From: Thalassolituus sp. UBA1087
GTDB lineage: Bacteria > Pseudomonadota > Gammaproteobacteria > Pseudomonadales > Oceanobacteraceae
Length of the DNA: 64,000 bases
Reading direction: 5' to 3'
Assembly (NCBI GenBank): GCA_002314145.1
Contig: DCCG01000014.1
Span: 11,284-75,283, forward strand
The notes beneath the pieces are model-generated. The model was not told where the DNA came from. It did no database searches and was given only the letters and a program-made list of their open reading frames with translations. Below, piece by piece: positions 17,086 to 26,044 of the stretch (the stretch's first letter is position 1; each line of letters starts with the position of its first letter). The position numbers and the translations under genes were made by a program.

Positions 17086-17802
17086 ATGGCCATCCGTCTG
17101 CTGACTTTCGACCTGGATAATACCCTGTGGGACACCGACCCGGTGATCGCGCGGGCAGAGAAACTGACCCATGACTGGGTGTGCAGCAATGTGCCGCAGG
17201 CAGCGTCGTTATACTCCCTCGATGCGCTGCTGGAATACCGTAACCAGATTGCTGCCAGCTACCCTGAACTGAGGTTCCGGGTGTCGGAATTACGCCGTGA
17301 AGTCATGCTGCGTGTCTTTCTGCAAGCCGGCATTGAGCGTGCACAGGCGCAGCAGCTGGCGCAGGAATCCTTTGATGTGTTCTATCGTGCGCGCAGTGAA
17401 ATCACCCTGTTTGAGGGCGCTGAAGCCATTCTGCAGCAGCTGGGTGAAGATTATCCGCTGATGGCGCTGACCAATGGCAATGCCGACCTCGGGCTGATCG
17501 GTATTCAGGATCTGTTCAGTGCACACTTCAATGCCGAACAGGTGGGTGCTCCCAAACCCCAGCCGGATCTGTTCGAAGCTGCCCTGCAAGCGTCCGGGGT
17601 GGAAGCCCATGAATGCATTCATATCGGTGATCATCAGGAGCAGGATGTGGTGGCAGCGGCGCGTCTGGGGATAAACACCATCTGGGTGAATCTGGCCGAT
17701 TCAGCCTGGGCCGAAACCGATGCTCAGCCCGATCAGGAAATCACTCATCTGTCGCAATTGCCGGCGGCGGTGCGGGCAATTGCTCAGGCTCAGTCAGACT
17801 GA
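17086..17802 (+). CDS. HAD family hydrolase, YigB-type
   Basis: 238-residue phosphatase. Motif I is FDLDNTLWD with the nucleophilic Asp (residue 9), motif II the Thr of LTNGN, and motifs III/IV are K (GAPKPQPDLF) and IGDHQEQDVVAAARLG. YigB of E. coli dephosphorylates FMN among other substrates, so flavin metabolism is a likely role. It continues the dapF-DUF484 transcript. Its last 62 bp overlap the 3' end of the convergent gene on the other strand. Confidence 0.9.
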   Translation: MAIRLLTFDLDNTLWDTDPVIARAEKLTHDWVCSNVPQAASLYSLDALLEYRNQIAASYPELRFRVSELRREVMLRVFLQAGIERAQAQQLAQESFDVFYRARSEITLFEGAEAILQQLGEDYPLMALTNGNADLGLIGIQDLFSAHFNAEQVGAPKPQPDLFEAALQASGVEAHECIHIGDHQEQDVVAAARLGINTIWVNLADSAWAETDAQPDQEITHLSQLPAAVRAIAQAQSD

Positions 17803-18424
17803 GGCCATCAATAAAGGTGCCGTTCCAGGATTTATTGCCCGCCGGGTTGAGGGATATCTGTACCGATTCCAGTGGCGGCAGCGGATCATTGTAAAACGTC
17901 TGCCAGTCGTCACTGAGATCACGGCTCACTTCATACCAGTGCTCTGCCCTGGCTTCCTCGCCGGTCACCACCAGTAAGTGTTCAAAATCGGACACCGTAT
18001 CCTGTTCTCCCGCCTTACGGCTGCTGTCCCACAAGTAATGTAATACCCGCTCAGGCCATTCATCGGTGTCATGAAAATTCAGTGTGATGAGGATCATAGG
18101 GCCGGGATCGGCAAAGCGGTCCGCGCTCCAGTGCCAGCTCAGCAAGGGTGCCTGCAGCGGCAGATCCAGATCGCGGCTGAGCGAGGCATAGCCTCCCTCG
18201 GCGGCAATGCGTATCACGGGCCCCAGCATGACGTCATACTGAGCTTCCAGTTCGCACTGATCGCAGTAAGAAGACCACTGGTTCAGTTCGGCCGGTGCCA
18301 AAACCTCGGTGGCCCGGGCGTCCGGCGCGGTGGTCAGCAGCCAGAGCAGGGCAGTAATGATCAGAGTGGTTGCGGCCGGAATTGCGTGCATACGTCGACG
18401 TGACTTTTTTGAATAGATATACAT
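17741..18424 (-). CDS. Exported DUF3047-like protein
   Basis: 227 residues with a basic N-terminus, a hydrophobic signal (about residues 16-34) and cleavage near ARAT. The body is beta-rich with VLHYLWDS, HWYEVSRDLSDDW and SWNGTFIDGLSL, patterns resembling the DUF3047 family. Its function is unknown. A start at the internal Met12 (18391) is also possible. The 3' end overlaps yigB by 62 bp in convergent orientation, so full transcripts of the two would be antisense to each other there. Confidence 0.7.
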   Translation of the reverse strand: MYIYSKKSRRRMHAIPAATTLIITALLWLLTTAPDARATEVLAPAELNQWSSYCDQCELEAQYDVMLGPVIRIAAEGGYASLSRDLDLPLQAPLLSWHWSADRFADPGPMILITLNFHDTDEWPERVLHYLWDSSRKAGEQDTVSDFEHLLVVTGEEARAEHWYEVSRDLSDDWQTFYNDPLPPLESVQISLNPAGNKSWNGTFIDGLSLTEPEQLPAPPPAIATDE

Positions 18425-18518
18425 CAGGGCATCCTTGCCAGAGGGTGAGAGAATATCAGGCAGTGATGCTGAGGGTTAGCGGAATTTACCGCGATTGCTG
18501 CCTTTAGCGGAAAAATAC

Positions 18519-18554
18519 AAAAAAAAGGCCCGACACTGGACAACCAGCCGGGCC
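18519..18554 (-). terminator. Terminator downstream of sutA
   Basis: On the minus strand GGCCCGGCTGG pairs with CCAGTGTCGGGCC and is followed by eight T. A separate perfect 16-bp palindrome (ACGGAAGCGCTTCCGT, 18566-18581) lies between it and the sutA stop. Confidence 0.85.
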
Positions 18555-18607
18555 ACTTGGCGGTAACGGAAGCGCTTCCGTACCTTAATGTCAGACAGCT
18601 TAGCCGA

Positions 18608-18895
18608 TCAGATCGGGCGACTGCCGTAATTTGTCTGAGGCTTGCGAGGGGGGTCCGCCATGACGTTATCGTCGATTTTCTGGATATTGCCACCCCGTGA
18701 GAGGAAGGCTTCGACCTCGGCGGCCATGCTTTCTCTCAGCTTGTTGCGTGCCTCCAGCGAGGTGTGGCTGATGTCGGCTGCCACCATATCCTCATCTTTG
18801 CTGTTGTCGTCATTGTTGTCGCTGTTATCGTTGGCCGATTCGTTATCGCTCCCGTTCTGGAGCTGCTCGTCCATTTCCAGATCTTCATCAGTCAT
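18608..18895 (-). CDS. sutA: SutA-like RNA polymerase-binding regulator
   Basis: 95-residue, strongly acidic protein. An Asp/Glu/Asn/Ser-rich disordered N-terminus (residues 1-45) is followed by a short helix and the conserved tail FLSRGGNIQKIDDNV-ADPP-KP-YGSRPI, which closely matches the C-terminus of Pseudomonas aeruginosa SutA. SutA binds RNA polymerase and raises expression of biosynthetic and ribosomal genes during slow growth. The position next to yigB agrees with Pseudomonas. The acidic N-terminal part has a different composition, as expected for a disordered region. Confidence 0.85.
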   Translation of the reverse strand: MTDEDLEMDEQLQNGSDNESANDNSDNNDDNSKDEDMVAADISHTSLEARNKLRESMAAEVEAFLSRGGNIQKIDDNVMADPPRKPQTNYGSRPI

Positions 18896-19143
18896 TATTG
18901 TTCTCCACCGGTATTACTGACCGCAGTTATCGCTTTTGTCTGTGGTTGAGTGTGTCCACCGCAACCGTTTGGCATAACTTATAGTCGAGCTGGAGCGGGC
19001 TGCCACACGCGGATAAAAATTTTTACGAAACAGGAGAGATTGGCGGCAAACAGGCGGTTTTCCGGCGTGGCGGCTGGTGGTGAACGTCTGAAAGCTAACG
19101 AGCAGTCGTTCAGAATATACAAAGCTGCACGCGCTGCAGGCAC

Positions 19144-19180
19144 AAAAAAACCGCAGGTGGGGTTTATCCACATGCGGTTT
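19144..19180 (-). terminator. Terminator of the cytochrome c5 gene
   Basis: AACCGCATGTGG pairs with CCACCTGCGGTT on the minus strand, followed by seven T. It lies in the 312-bp gap between cytochrome c5 and sutA; the rest of that gap (18896-19143) should hold the sutA promoter and shows nothing else clear. Confidence 0.85.
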
Positions 19181-19207
19181 CCCGGTCAGACGTGCGCGGC
19201 TGGTGTG

Positions 19208-19615
19208 TCAGTCGCGGCCTGACATATATTTGATGGCTGCCAGCAGTTCATCATCAGAACAGTCAGCGCAGGTGCCTTTTGGCGGCATGGAGTTGATGCC
19301 GTTGATGGCGTTCTGCAGGGTTTCATCCATGCCTTTGGCCAGACGCTCATCCCAGGCAGCGGTATCACCGGTTTTCGGAGAACCCATCAGGCCGGTTCCG
19401 TGACATGCCGTACAGGCAGAGTTATAAACTTCTTCGCCGGAACGGGGTTCCGCTGAAGCCGCAACGGCAGCGCCGCCACAGTCTGCGCCAACACAAACTT
19501 CGCCGACCGGCTTGATGCGTTCAGCGATTTTCTCAGCATCGGCATCAGTTGCAGCATGGGCCTGTGCCATGATCAGGGTGGCAGCGGCCAGAATCAGTGC
19601 TTTCAGTTGTTTCAC
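19208..19615 (-). CDS. Cytochrome c5
   Basis: 135-residue periplasmic monohaem cytochrome. A signal peptide (cleavage after AHA, residue 21) is followed by a short linker and haem motif CTACHG. The axial Met is in INSMPPKGT. A C-terminal CADC pair forms the disulfide typical of c5 proteins. It shuttles electrons to terminal oxidases. It is a single-gene unit with its own terminator. Confidence 0.93.
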   Translation of the reverse strand: MKQLKALILAAATLIMAQAHAATDADAEKIAERIKPVGEVCVGADCGGAAVAASAEPRSGEEVYNSACTACHGTGLMGSPKTGDTAAWDERLAKGMDETLQNAINGINSMPPKGTCADCSDDELLAAIKYMSGRD

Positions 19616-19764
19616 TTGAGGGTCCTCTCTAATCGGAGTTCACGGCTTACTTTCCGGGGTCACGGCTTACCGTTATTAAAATCGCCGGGCATTATAGCGG
19701 CATTTTGTAGGGGTTTAAATTAAAACCCATGACACGCCTCAAAAAAGCACCCACATCCTGAGCA

Positions 19765-20496
19765 TTAACTTTCGCGGAAGTAATACTCCAGAATTTCCGC
19801 GTAGCGGCCGCTTGTCTTCAGTTGTTCCAGACCGGCATCAAAGTCATTGCGCAGGGCCTCCTTATTAAAGGCCACCTTGTAGTTAGTGGGCGGAAACAGC
19901 GCAAACTGGGTGACGGCGCGGCGGACATTGGCGCCCTTCTGCTGCCGGCGGTACCAGTTGAAGATGTTTTTATCCGATACCACCACATCCACCCGCTCTT
20001 TGAACAGCATGCTCACCTGGCTTTTCTGGCGCGAGGTTTCACCGTAACGCGGGTTTTCTTCCGCCATGCGGGCGTACTCATCGCCCAGGTATTTGCTGGC
20101 ATCCTGAAAGCCCAGCACCCAGTATTTGCCGAGGTCTTCGACGCTGCTGACGTCGATATTACGGTCCGTCAGACTGACCGCCACATTCTGATAAACCATA
20201 TGCACGCCGGAATAAAACAGCGAGGCCGCGCCGGAGTCCTCGTTCAGTGTCATGGAAGCGTCCACCTCGCCGTCCACTACCAGGGGCACCACTTTACGGA
20301 AGGGCACGTACACAGGTTTCAGGGTATGGCCTTTCACCGCCAGCGCTTCACGCACCACGTCCAGCTCGGCCCCGCGGTTTTCATCGGCCAGTACATAAGG
20401 AGGCAGCGCAAGGCCCACCGCCACCGTCACAGTGTCGGCGTGGCACGGCGCCAGGGCCAGCACAGCAGTCAGCAGCACACAGAGTTTGTTCATCAT
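19765..20496 (-). CDS. Periplasmic substrate-binding protein, amino-acid type (SBP_bac_3)
   Basis: 243 residues with a signal peptide (cleavage after CHA, residue 20) and two lobes of the family-3 solute-binding fold. VGLALPPYVLADENRGAELDVVREAL is the N-terminal lobe and DVVVSDKNIFNWY the inter-lobe return. No permease or ATPase gene is nearby, so it may be a stand-alone sensor-like binding protein, as is common in marine gammaproteobacteria, rather than part of an importer. The ligand is unknown. Confidence 0.82.
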   Translation of the reverse strand: MMNKLCVLLTAVLALAPCHADTVTVAVGLALPPYVLADENRGAELDVVREALAVKGHTLKPVYVPFRKVVPLVVDGEVDASMTLNEDSGAASLFYSGVHMVYQNVAVSLTDRNIDVSSVEDLGKYWVLGFQDASKYLGDEYARMAEENPRYGETSRQKSQVSMLFKERVDVVVSDKNIFNWYRRQQKGANVRRAVTQFALFPPTNYKVAFNKEALRNDFDAGLEQLKTSGRYAEILEYYFRES

Positions 20497-20891
20497 CAGT
20501 CACCTTCAGGTCGGATTCGCTATGAGTTTGCGCTGCAGTCTAAAAGTTGACCGATCAGTCCAGAATACGGAAATGTCCGTTTTATCAGATTGCTGTGGTC
20601 AGGTTTTTGAGCCCTGGCGCAACCTGCCACTGTCTCAGGCCGTCTGTGGTGCGGTTTAGTGATAAATTCGTAGTTTTTACGGGCACAGGTGCTGTGTCTG
20701 AGAATATTTGACCTTCTGGTCAAAGTTTTCCCGGCGCAGGCTGACAGTGACTTTCTGCTGTGCCTGCGTTCCGTTTGCGCAGGTGATTAAAAAGACGGAT
20801 GGAACGCTCTTTTAACCATGCTTTTCTTATTGCTTTCGTGGTCCCTGCCGGTAGAGTGTCAAATCAAGACTCACCGCTGGCAGGGAACCCA
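20497..20891. other. Divergent intergenic region with an 18-bp palindrome
   Basis: No coding gene is supported in this 395-bp gap between the binding-protein gene and ynbE. It contains TTTGACC-ttct-GGTCAAA at 20707-20724, a perfect 7-bp-arm inverted repeat that could be an operator for either gene. Confidence 0.5.
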
Positions 20892-21068
20892 ATGAAACCG
20901 CTCCTTACCCTTATAATGCTGCTTCCGCTCGGCGCCTGTACCGTTAAACTGGCCGCCCCGGAAGACCCGATAGTGATCAACCTCAACGTTAAGATCGAAC
21001 ATGAGATCCGGGTCAAAGTGGAAAAAGAACTGGAAAATCTGTTTGAAGAAAATGACGAGCTGTTCTGA
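20892..21068 (+). CDS. ynbE: YnbE-like lipoprotein
   Basis: 58-residue lipoprotein with its lipobox ending at Cys16 (PLGAC) and the family core APEDPIVINLNVKIEHEIRVKV. YnbE works in E. coli with the AsmA-like inner-membrane protein YdbH to build an intermembrane phospholipid bridge, with YdbL as modulator. Here ydbL follows 28 bp downstream but ydbH is not upstream. The ATG at 20892 directly precedes the signal peptide; longer in-frame starts give no plausible export signal. Confidence 0.87.
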   Translation: MKPLLTLIMLLPLGACTVKLAAPEDPIVINLNVKIEHEIRVKVEKELENLFEENDELF

Positions 21069-21096
21069 GCGCAGGTCTGCACAATTGGAGATAATT

Positions 21097-21417
21097 ATGA
21101 AACGAATCACGCTGACTCTGATGGCTTTGCTGGTATCGTTCGCCAGCTGGGCAATGGACCTCGACAGCGCCAAAGAGATGGGCCTGGTCGGTGAAGGCAT
21201 CAATGGCTATTTAGCCCCGGTGGTTGCCGGTAACACGGAAGCGGCGGCGCTGGTGGCTGAAATCAACAGCAAGCGCAAAGCCAAATATATGGAAATTGCG
21301 GCCAAGCAGAATACTGAACTGGCCAATATTGAAAAAATTGCAGGCGAAAAACTGACACAGAAAGCTGCCGCCAATGGCGAGTACTATCAGAACGCCGCAG
21401 GAAACTGGACCCGTTAA
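21097..21417 (+). CDS. ydbL: YdbL family protein (DUF1318)
   Basis: 106-residue periplasmic protein. The signal peptide (residues 1-18, cleavage near SWA) is followed by LDSAKEMGLVGEGINGYLAPV, the DUF1318 signature. It is thought to keep YnbE multimers in check in the YdbH-YnbE-YdbL lipid transport system. GGAGATAATT precedes the ATG. lemA follows after 11 bp, so ynbE-ydbL-lemA-M48 may share a transcript. Confidence 0.88.
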   Translation: MKRITLTLMALLVSFASWAMDLDSAKEMGLVGEGINGYLAPVVAGNTEAAALVAEINSKRKAKYMEIAAKQNTELANIEKIAGEKLTQKAAANGEYYQNAAGNWTR

Positions 21418-21428
21418 GGATTTACATT

Positions 21429-22025
21429 ATGGAAACATCCACCATCGTTATTCTGGTTGTGATTGGTCTGCTGGTGGTTTACGCCATCAGCATCTACAAC
21501 AAGCTGGTAACACTGAAAAACCGCTACGAAAACGGATTCGCGCAGATTGAAGTGCAGCTGAAACGCCGTTATGACCTGATTCCTAATCTGGTGGAAACCG
21601 CCAAAGGGTATCTCAAGCACGAACGCGAGACCCTGGAAGCCGTTATCTCGGCCCGTAACGAAGCCGCCGCTGGTCTGAAAGCCGCCGCCGGCAGCCCGGG
21701 CTCTGAATCGGCCATGAAGCAGCTGGCCGGAGCCGAAGGTCATCTGGCCGGTGCGCTGGGCCGGTTAAATGTGGTGATGGAAGCCTACCCGGATCTGAAA
21801 GCCAACCAGAACATGATGCAGGTATCCGAAGAACTGACGACCACCGAGAACAAAGTGGCGTTTGCCCGTCAGGCGTTTAACGATGCGGTGACGGCTTACA
21901 ATACCTACCGTCAGTCATTCCCGCCGGTGGTACTGGCCGGTGCTTTTGGTCATCCGACCGATGCCACACTGCTGGAGTTTGAAGACAGTGCCCAGATTCA
22001 GGCGGCACCGAAAGTCAGCTTCTGA
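21429..22025 (+). CDS. LemA family protein
   Basis: 198-residue membrane protein with an N-terminal TM helix (about residues 5-22, STIVILVVIGLLVVYAIS) and a long helical bundle. KNRYENGFAQIEVQLKRRYDLIPNLVETAKGYLKHE is the LemA hallmark. The C-terminal tail has FPPVVLAGAFG. LemA proteins of unknown function commonly pair with an M48 protease gene, as here, 50 bp upstream of it. Confidence 0.95.
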   Translation: METSTIVILVVIGLLVVYAISIYNKLVTLKNRYENGFAQIEVQLKRRYDLIPNLVETAKGYLKHERETLEAVISARNEAAAGLKAAAGSPGSESAMKQLAGAEGHLAGALGRLNVVMEAYPDLKANQNMMQVSEELTTTENKVAFARQAFNDAVTAYNTYRQSFPPVVLAGAFGHPTDATLLEFEDSAQIQAAPKVSF

Positions 22026-22075
22026 ACCTGAGTGCCGGGCAGAACCTCTGCCCGGCAACGCTTGCGGAACACACC

Positions 22076-24124
22076 ATGGATTTTTTTGCTCATCAGGATC
22101 AGGCGCGTAAACGCACTGGTCAGCTGGTTTTACTCTTTGCCGGTGCGGTCATCACCCTGATTGTCCTTCTTAACCTGTTGCTCGCTGCCGTATTGTGGGG
22201 TGCGGATGAGCATATGGCCGGCACCTACACAGATACGGTTTATCTGGCCGACGATCCCACCACTGGCATGCCGGTGAAACCCACCCTGTTTGATTATATG
22301 ACGCTGGAGCAGTGGCTGTTGATCACGCTGGGCGTGGTGGCGGTGGTACTGGGTGCCAGTGGCGTTAAGTGGATGATGCTGCGCGGCGGGGGGCGTAAAG
22401 TGGCGGAATCCCTTGGCGGACAGCTGCTGTTGCCCCAGACGCGGGATTTTTATGAACGCCGGTTGCTCAATGTGGTGGAAGAAATGGCCATTGCCTCCGG
22501 TATGCCGGTACCACCGGTGTATGTACTGGAAGACGACAGCATCAATGCCTTTGCCGCCGGCTATCAGCCGTCCGATGCGGTTATTGGCGTCACCCGGGGC
22601 TGCATGACCAAGCTCAGCCGCGATCAGTTACAGGGCGTGCTGGCCCATGAATTCAGTCATATATTCAACGGTGATATGCGCCTCAACATCCGCCTTATGG
22701 CGGTGCTGTTCGGTATTCTGTTTATCGGCATGATCGGTCGTTTTATGCTCGAAGCCGCCGGGCGCGGCGCCCGGGTCCGCAGCAATAACCGGGATAACAG
22801 TGCCGCTGCTTTTCTGGCGCTGGGATTTGGTCTGCTGGTGATTGGTTATTGCGGCGTGTTCTTCGGCAATCTGATTAAAGCGGCGGTATCCCGCCAGCGC
22901 GAATATCTGGCTGATGCCTCAGCGGTCCAGTTTACCCGTGATCCGGAAAGCATCGGCGGTGCCCTGAAAGTGATTGGCTATGGCGCAGGTTCAGAAATCA
23001 GCAGCCCGGAGCGGGAAGAAACCGCGCATATGTTTTTCGGCCAGGCGATGAATTTCCGCATGCGCATGTTTGCTACTCATCCGGCGCTGGAAGATCGTAT
23101 CCGTCGCGTGGAACCGAACTGGGATGGCAAGTATCTGCCACCACAGGAACGCCAGCAGGCTGAAGAAGATGATCCGCAGATTGCCGCACAGTCAGATTCT
23201 TCGGCGGCGGCTTCTGTATCCATGCTGGCCGGAATGGCGCTGGCGGGGGCAGACAGTCAGGCACCATCTCAACCACAGTCGCAGCCGGCAGAATCCGCCA
23301 TTGAATACACCCCGGAATACACCCCGACACCGGCAGGGGCAGGTATCAGTGCTGATCAGGAGGATGCAGCATCCCGCTTACAGGGCAAACGTCAGCTGCT
23401 GACCGATGCCGCGCGCGAAACTTATACCGCACGCGCGTTGCTGGTGGCCCTGCTGATGGCGCCGCCGGAGCGTTTTGTGCACCAGCAGCAGCTGGATATG
23501 GTGCAGGCAGAACAGGGCGTGGATTTCCTCAAGCAGGTGTTGCGCCTGTTGCCGGTGCTGAATGATCTGCCGGCTGAGGAACGCTTACCTCTGGTTGAGC
23601 GCTCGATTCCGGCGCTGAAGCAATTGTCACTCAGTCAGTATCAGAGTTACCGCCAGCTGCTGGTTAAGCTGGCCAAAGCCGATGGCGAAATCGATATCTT
23701 CGAATGGTGTCTGTACCGCCTGGTGCTGCAGTATCTGAACCCTCACTTTGAGCTGGTACAGCCGGTCAAGGCGAAACACGCAAAACCGGAGAATGTGGCA
23801 AAAGAAATGTCTGTGGTGCTGTCATCGCTGGCCTGGTATGGCCATGACAACGGCGATGATGCCCGCGCCGCATTGCAGGCCGCCGCGGCTGCCGGTGGCT
23901 TCAGCGGGGTGGAACTGCAGGCGCAGGAAACCAGTCTGAAACCACTCAACCAGGCACTGGCCAAACTGACCGAAGCCTATCCGCACGTTAAGGGCCGCTT
24001 TGTGAAAGCCATGAAAGTCTGCATGGATTATGACGGCAGGCAGCGCGCGGTGGAGCTCGATCTGGTGCGCACCATCGCGGCGATCCTGGAAGTGCCTGTG
24101 GTACTGGCGTCAGCGGAACACTGA
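22076..24124 (+). CDS. M48 family zinc metalloprotease with a C-terminal TerB-like extension
   Basis: 682-residue inner-membrane protease. Two N-terminal TM segments (about 18-42 and 80-95) precede the catalytic domain with zinc ligands in HEFSH (191-195) and Glu277 of REYLADASAVQF, plus two more TM segments (about 205-225, 245-268). This part is HtpX-like. Residues after about 340 form a Gln/Pro linker and a helical domain with KLAKADGEIDIFEWCLYR, resembling the acidic metal-site repeats of TerB-like domains. HtpX itself is about 290 residues, so this is a long variant. The pairing with lemA is typical. Confidence 0.88.
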   Translation: MDFFAHQDQARKRTGQLVLLFAGAVITLIVLLNLLLAAVLWGADEHMAGTYTDTVYLADDPTTGMPVKPTLFDYMTLEQWLLITLGVVAVVLGASGVKWMMLRGGGRKVAESLGGQLLLPQTRDFYERRLLNVVEEMAIASGMPVPPVYVLEDDSINAFAAGYQPSDAVIGVTRGCMTKLSRDQLQGVLAHEFSHIFNGDMRLNIRLMAVLFGILFIGMIGRFMLEAAGRGARVRSNNRDNSAAAFLALGFGLLVIGYCGVFFGNLIKAAVSRQREYLADASAVQFTRDPESIGGALKVIGYGAGSEISSPEREETAHMFFGQAMNFRMRMFATHPALEDRIRRVEPNWDGKYLPPQERQQAEEDDPQIAAQSDSSAAASVSMLAGMALAGADSQAPSQPQSQPAESAIEYTPEYTPTPAGAGISADQEDAASRLQGKRQLLTDAARETYTARALLVALLMAPPERFVHQQQLDMVQAEQGVDFLKQVLRLLPVLNDLPAEERLPLVERSIPALKQLSLSQYQSYRQLLVKLAKADGEIDIFEWCLYRLVLQYLNPHFELVQPVKAKHAKPENVAKEMSVVLSSLAWYGHDNGDDARAALQAAAAAGGFSGVELQAQETSLKPLNQALAKLTEAYPHVKGRFVKAMKVCMDYDGRQRAVELDLVRTIAAILEVPVVLASAEH

Positions 24125-24370
24125 ACGGCGCTGCCGCTGTGACCTGAAAGTCACGGCGGCAGGTCATCGCGATAGCGAACGTCTGTGATACAATCGCGCA
24201 AAATCTTGCCTGCCCGTTCCGGGAGGCTTATCAAACCGCCCGCCGCAGTACGAGGCGGTGTCCAATAAGACATCCTGCATACACCTTGAATAATAAAGCC
24301 GCGCAACCGGATGCGGGGTTTTGATGACTTTGCTTGTCAGGGATAGCTGAACGCAAAACAGGAGCAGACG

Positions 24371-25000
24371 ATGTTGCAGCCTCAGCTGACATCCGCCCAG
24401 CGGCGCATTTACAACGCAGCGATTTATCTGTTTGCCGAAAAAGGCTCAACGCAGGTGACAGTCAGCGAACTGGCAGACACCGCCGGCGTCGCCCGCGGCA
24501 CCATCTACAACCACGTGGATTCTGTGCAGACTCTGTTCGAGGATGTGGCCGTCCATCTGGCCAATGAAATGAACCAGCGCATTCTCAGTGCGCTGCGTCA
24601 GCAGCAGGACCCGGCGCTGAAACTGGCCACCGGCGTTCGCCATTACATCCGCCGGGCGCATGAAGAACCGGCCTGGGGTAATTTTATCAGCCGTTTTGGC
24701 TTCAGCAGTGCGGCCCTGCGCCGGCTGGGCTCGGGGGCACCGGTACAGATTCTGATGGATGGTGTGCAGAGTGGTCAGTACCGTATCCGTGCCGATCAGT
24801 TATCCGCGGTGATCACCATGATCGGCAGTTCCGTACTGGGGGCGATTTATCTGGTGCGCGAAGGTCTGCGCACCTGGCGTGATGCCGGTACCGACTGCGC
24901 AGAACTGCTGCTGCGCGCGCTGGGTGTGTCTGAAGAACAGGCCCGTGCACTGGCGACCGCCGAATTGCTGCCGTTACCGGAACCGCGGCTGGCGGGTTAA
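24371..25000 (+). CDS. TetR family transcriptional regulator
   Basis: 209-residue regulator with an N-terminal HTH (about 10-58: RRIYNAAIYLFAEKGSTQVTVSELADTAGVARGTIYNHV) and a C-terminal ligand domain. No palindrome was seen directly upstream. It converges on the UbiA gene with only 3 bp between, so it does not obviously regulate that gene. The target is unknown. Confidence 0.85.
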   Translation: MLQPQLTSAQRRIYNAAIYLFAEKGSTQVTVSELADTAGVARGTIYNHVDSVQTLFEDVAVHLANEMNQRILSALRQQQDPALKLATGVRHYIRRAHEEPAWGNFISRFGFSSAALRRLGSGAPVQILMDGVQSGQYRIRADQLSAVITMIGSSVLGAIYLVREGLRTWRDAGTDCAELLLRALGVSEEQARALATAELLPLPEPRLAG

Positions 25001-25003
25001 CCG

Positions 25004-25888
25004 TCAGGCCAGAATCAGCGTCAGCCCCAGCACCGCTGGTGTCAGCAGATTGGCTACCACATTGGCCGCCATAAACTGTGGCTGCTGGCCGATATCAGCG
25101 CCCATTTTCACGGCGCCACGCCATGCCATCACGCCCGGCAGCAGAGCGATCAGCGCCAGCAGCGACCAGCGCGGAAACCAGCCCGCGACCACTCCCAGAA
25201 CCAGCACCACCGCCACCGCCAGCAGATTCAGTGCAAACACATGAGTGCTGTTCTTCACGCCGTAAGCAATGGGGAAATGGCGCCGGCCACCGGCACGGTC
25301 CGCTTCAATATCCGGGTACTGGTTGAGCAGCAGCAGGTTATTGACCAGAAAGAAAGGTACCAGCGCGGCCAGCCATAACGTCGGGCTGTCGGACGCACCA
25401 AGGGCATAACCGGTTCCGGCCACCATCGCCAGACCAAAGCCAAAACCCGGGGCAATCAGACACAGCCAGGGGCTGCGGTGAATATGGCGGGTGTAAGCAA
25501 CAATAATAATGACGCCGGCCAGCCCCAGCGGCAGCAGACCGTATTCCCCCTGCAAGAGAAAATACAGTCCCACCAGTATGGTGATGGCCAGCGTCACTAT
25601 GCCCAGCATTAACACGCCGGACGCTTCGTGCGGATGTTCAGGCAAACCACCACTACCGCCACTGAACGGCGTGCGCCGGGTATGCAGATCGATACCGCTG
25701 CGGAAATCGAGATATTCATTCAACGCATTCACACTGATATGGGCGCTCAGTGCACCGAGCAGCACCAGCAGAAGATCGGCCACACTGACATGGCCGCCCT
25801 GAGCCACCACCGCGCCAACACCGGCCAGCACGCACATCGGAGTAAGAATCAGAAACGGGCCACGGGCGGACTGAATAACGGCTTGCAT
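25004..25888 (-). CDS. UbiA/MenA-type prenyltransferase
   Basis: 294-residue inner-membrane protein with about eight or nine TM helices. The two Asp-rich motifs are NEYLDFRSGID (near residue 60) and NQYPDIEADRAGGRR (near 190), which bind the Mg-prenyl diphosphate. The subtype resembles 1,4-dihydroxy-2-naphthoate octaprenyltransferase-like enzymes more than UbiA proper. No quinone genes adjoin, so the acceptor is uncertain. The 204-bp upstream gap is shared with a divergent TetR gene and contains a perfect operator-like palindrome. Confidence 0.82.
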   Translation of the reverse strand: MQAVIQSARGPFLILTPMCVLAGVGAVVAQGGHVSVADLLLVLLGALSAHISVNALNEYLDFRSGIDLHTRRTPFSGGSGGLPEHPHEASGVLMLGIVTLAITILVGLYFLLQGEYGLLPLGLAGVIIIVAYTRHIHRSPWLCLIAPGFGFGLAMVAGTGYALGASDSPTLWLAALVPFFLVNNLLLLNQYPDIEADRAGGRRHFPIAYGVKNSTHVFALNLLAVAVVLVLGVVAGWFPRWSLLALIALLPGVMAWRGAVKMGADIGQQPQFMAANVVANLLTPAVLGLTLILA

Positions 25889-26044
25889 GATGACTTCCTT
25901 TTAATGCGATCAGTTAATGCGTTCAGTTAATGCGATCTGTGACGGCACTCTGTCGTGGCAGAGCTTATACCAAGCTTAGTAGCGGGATATGACAGCTGTC
26001 TACACAAGCGCTGAACAAGCGCCGGGAATGTGACTTGAGATAAA

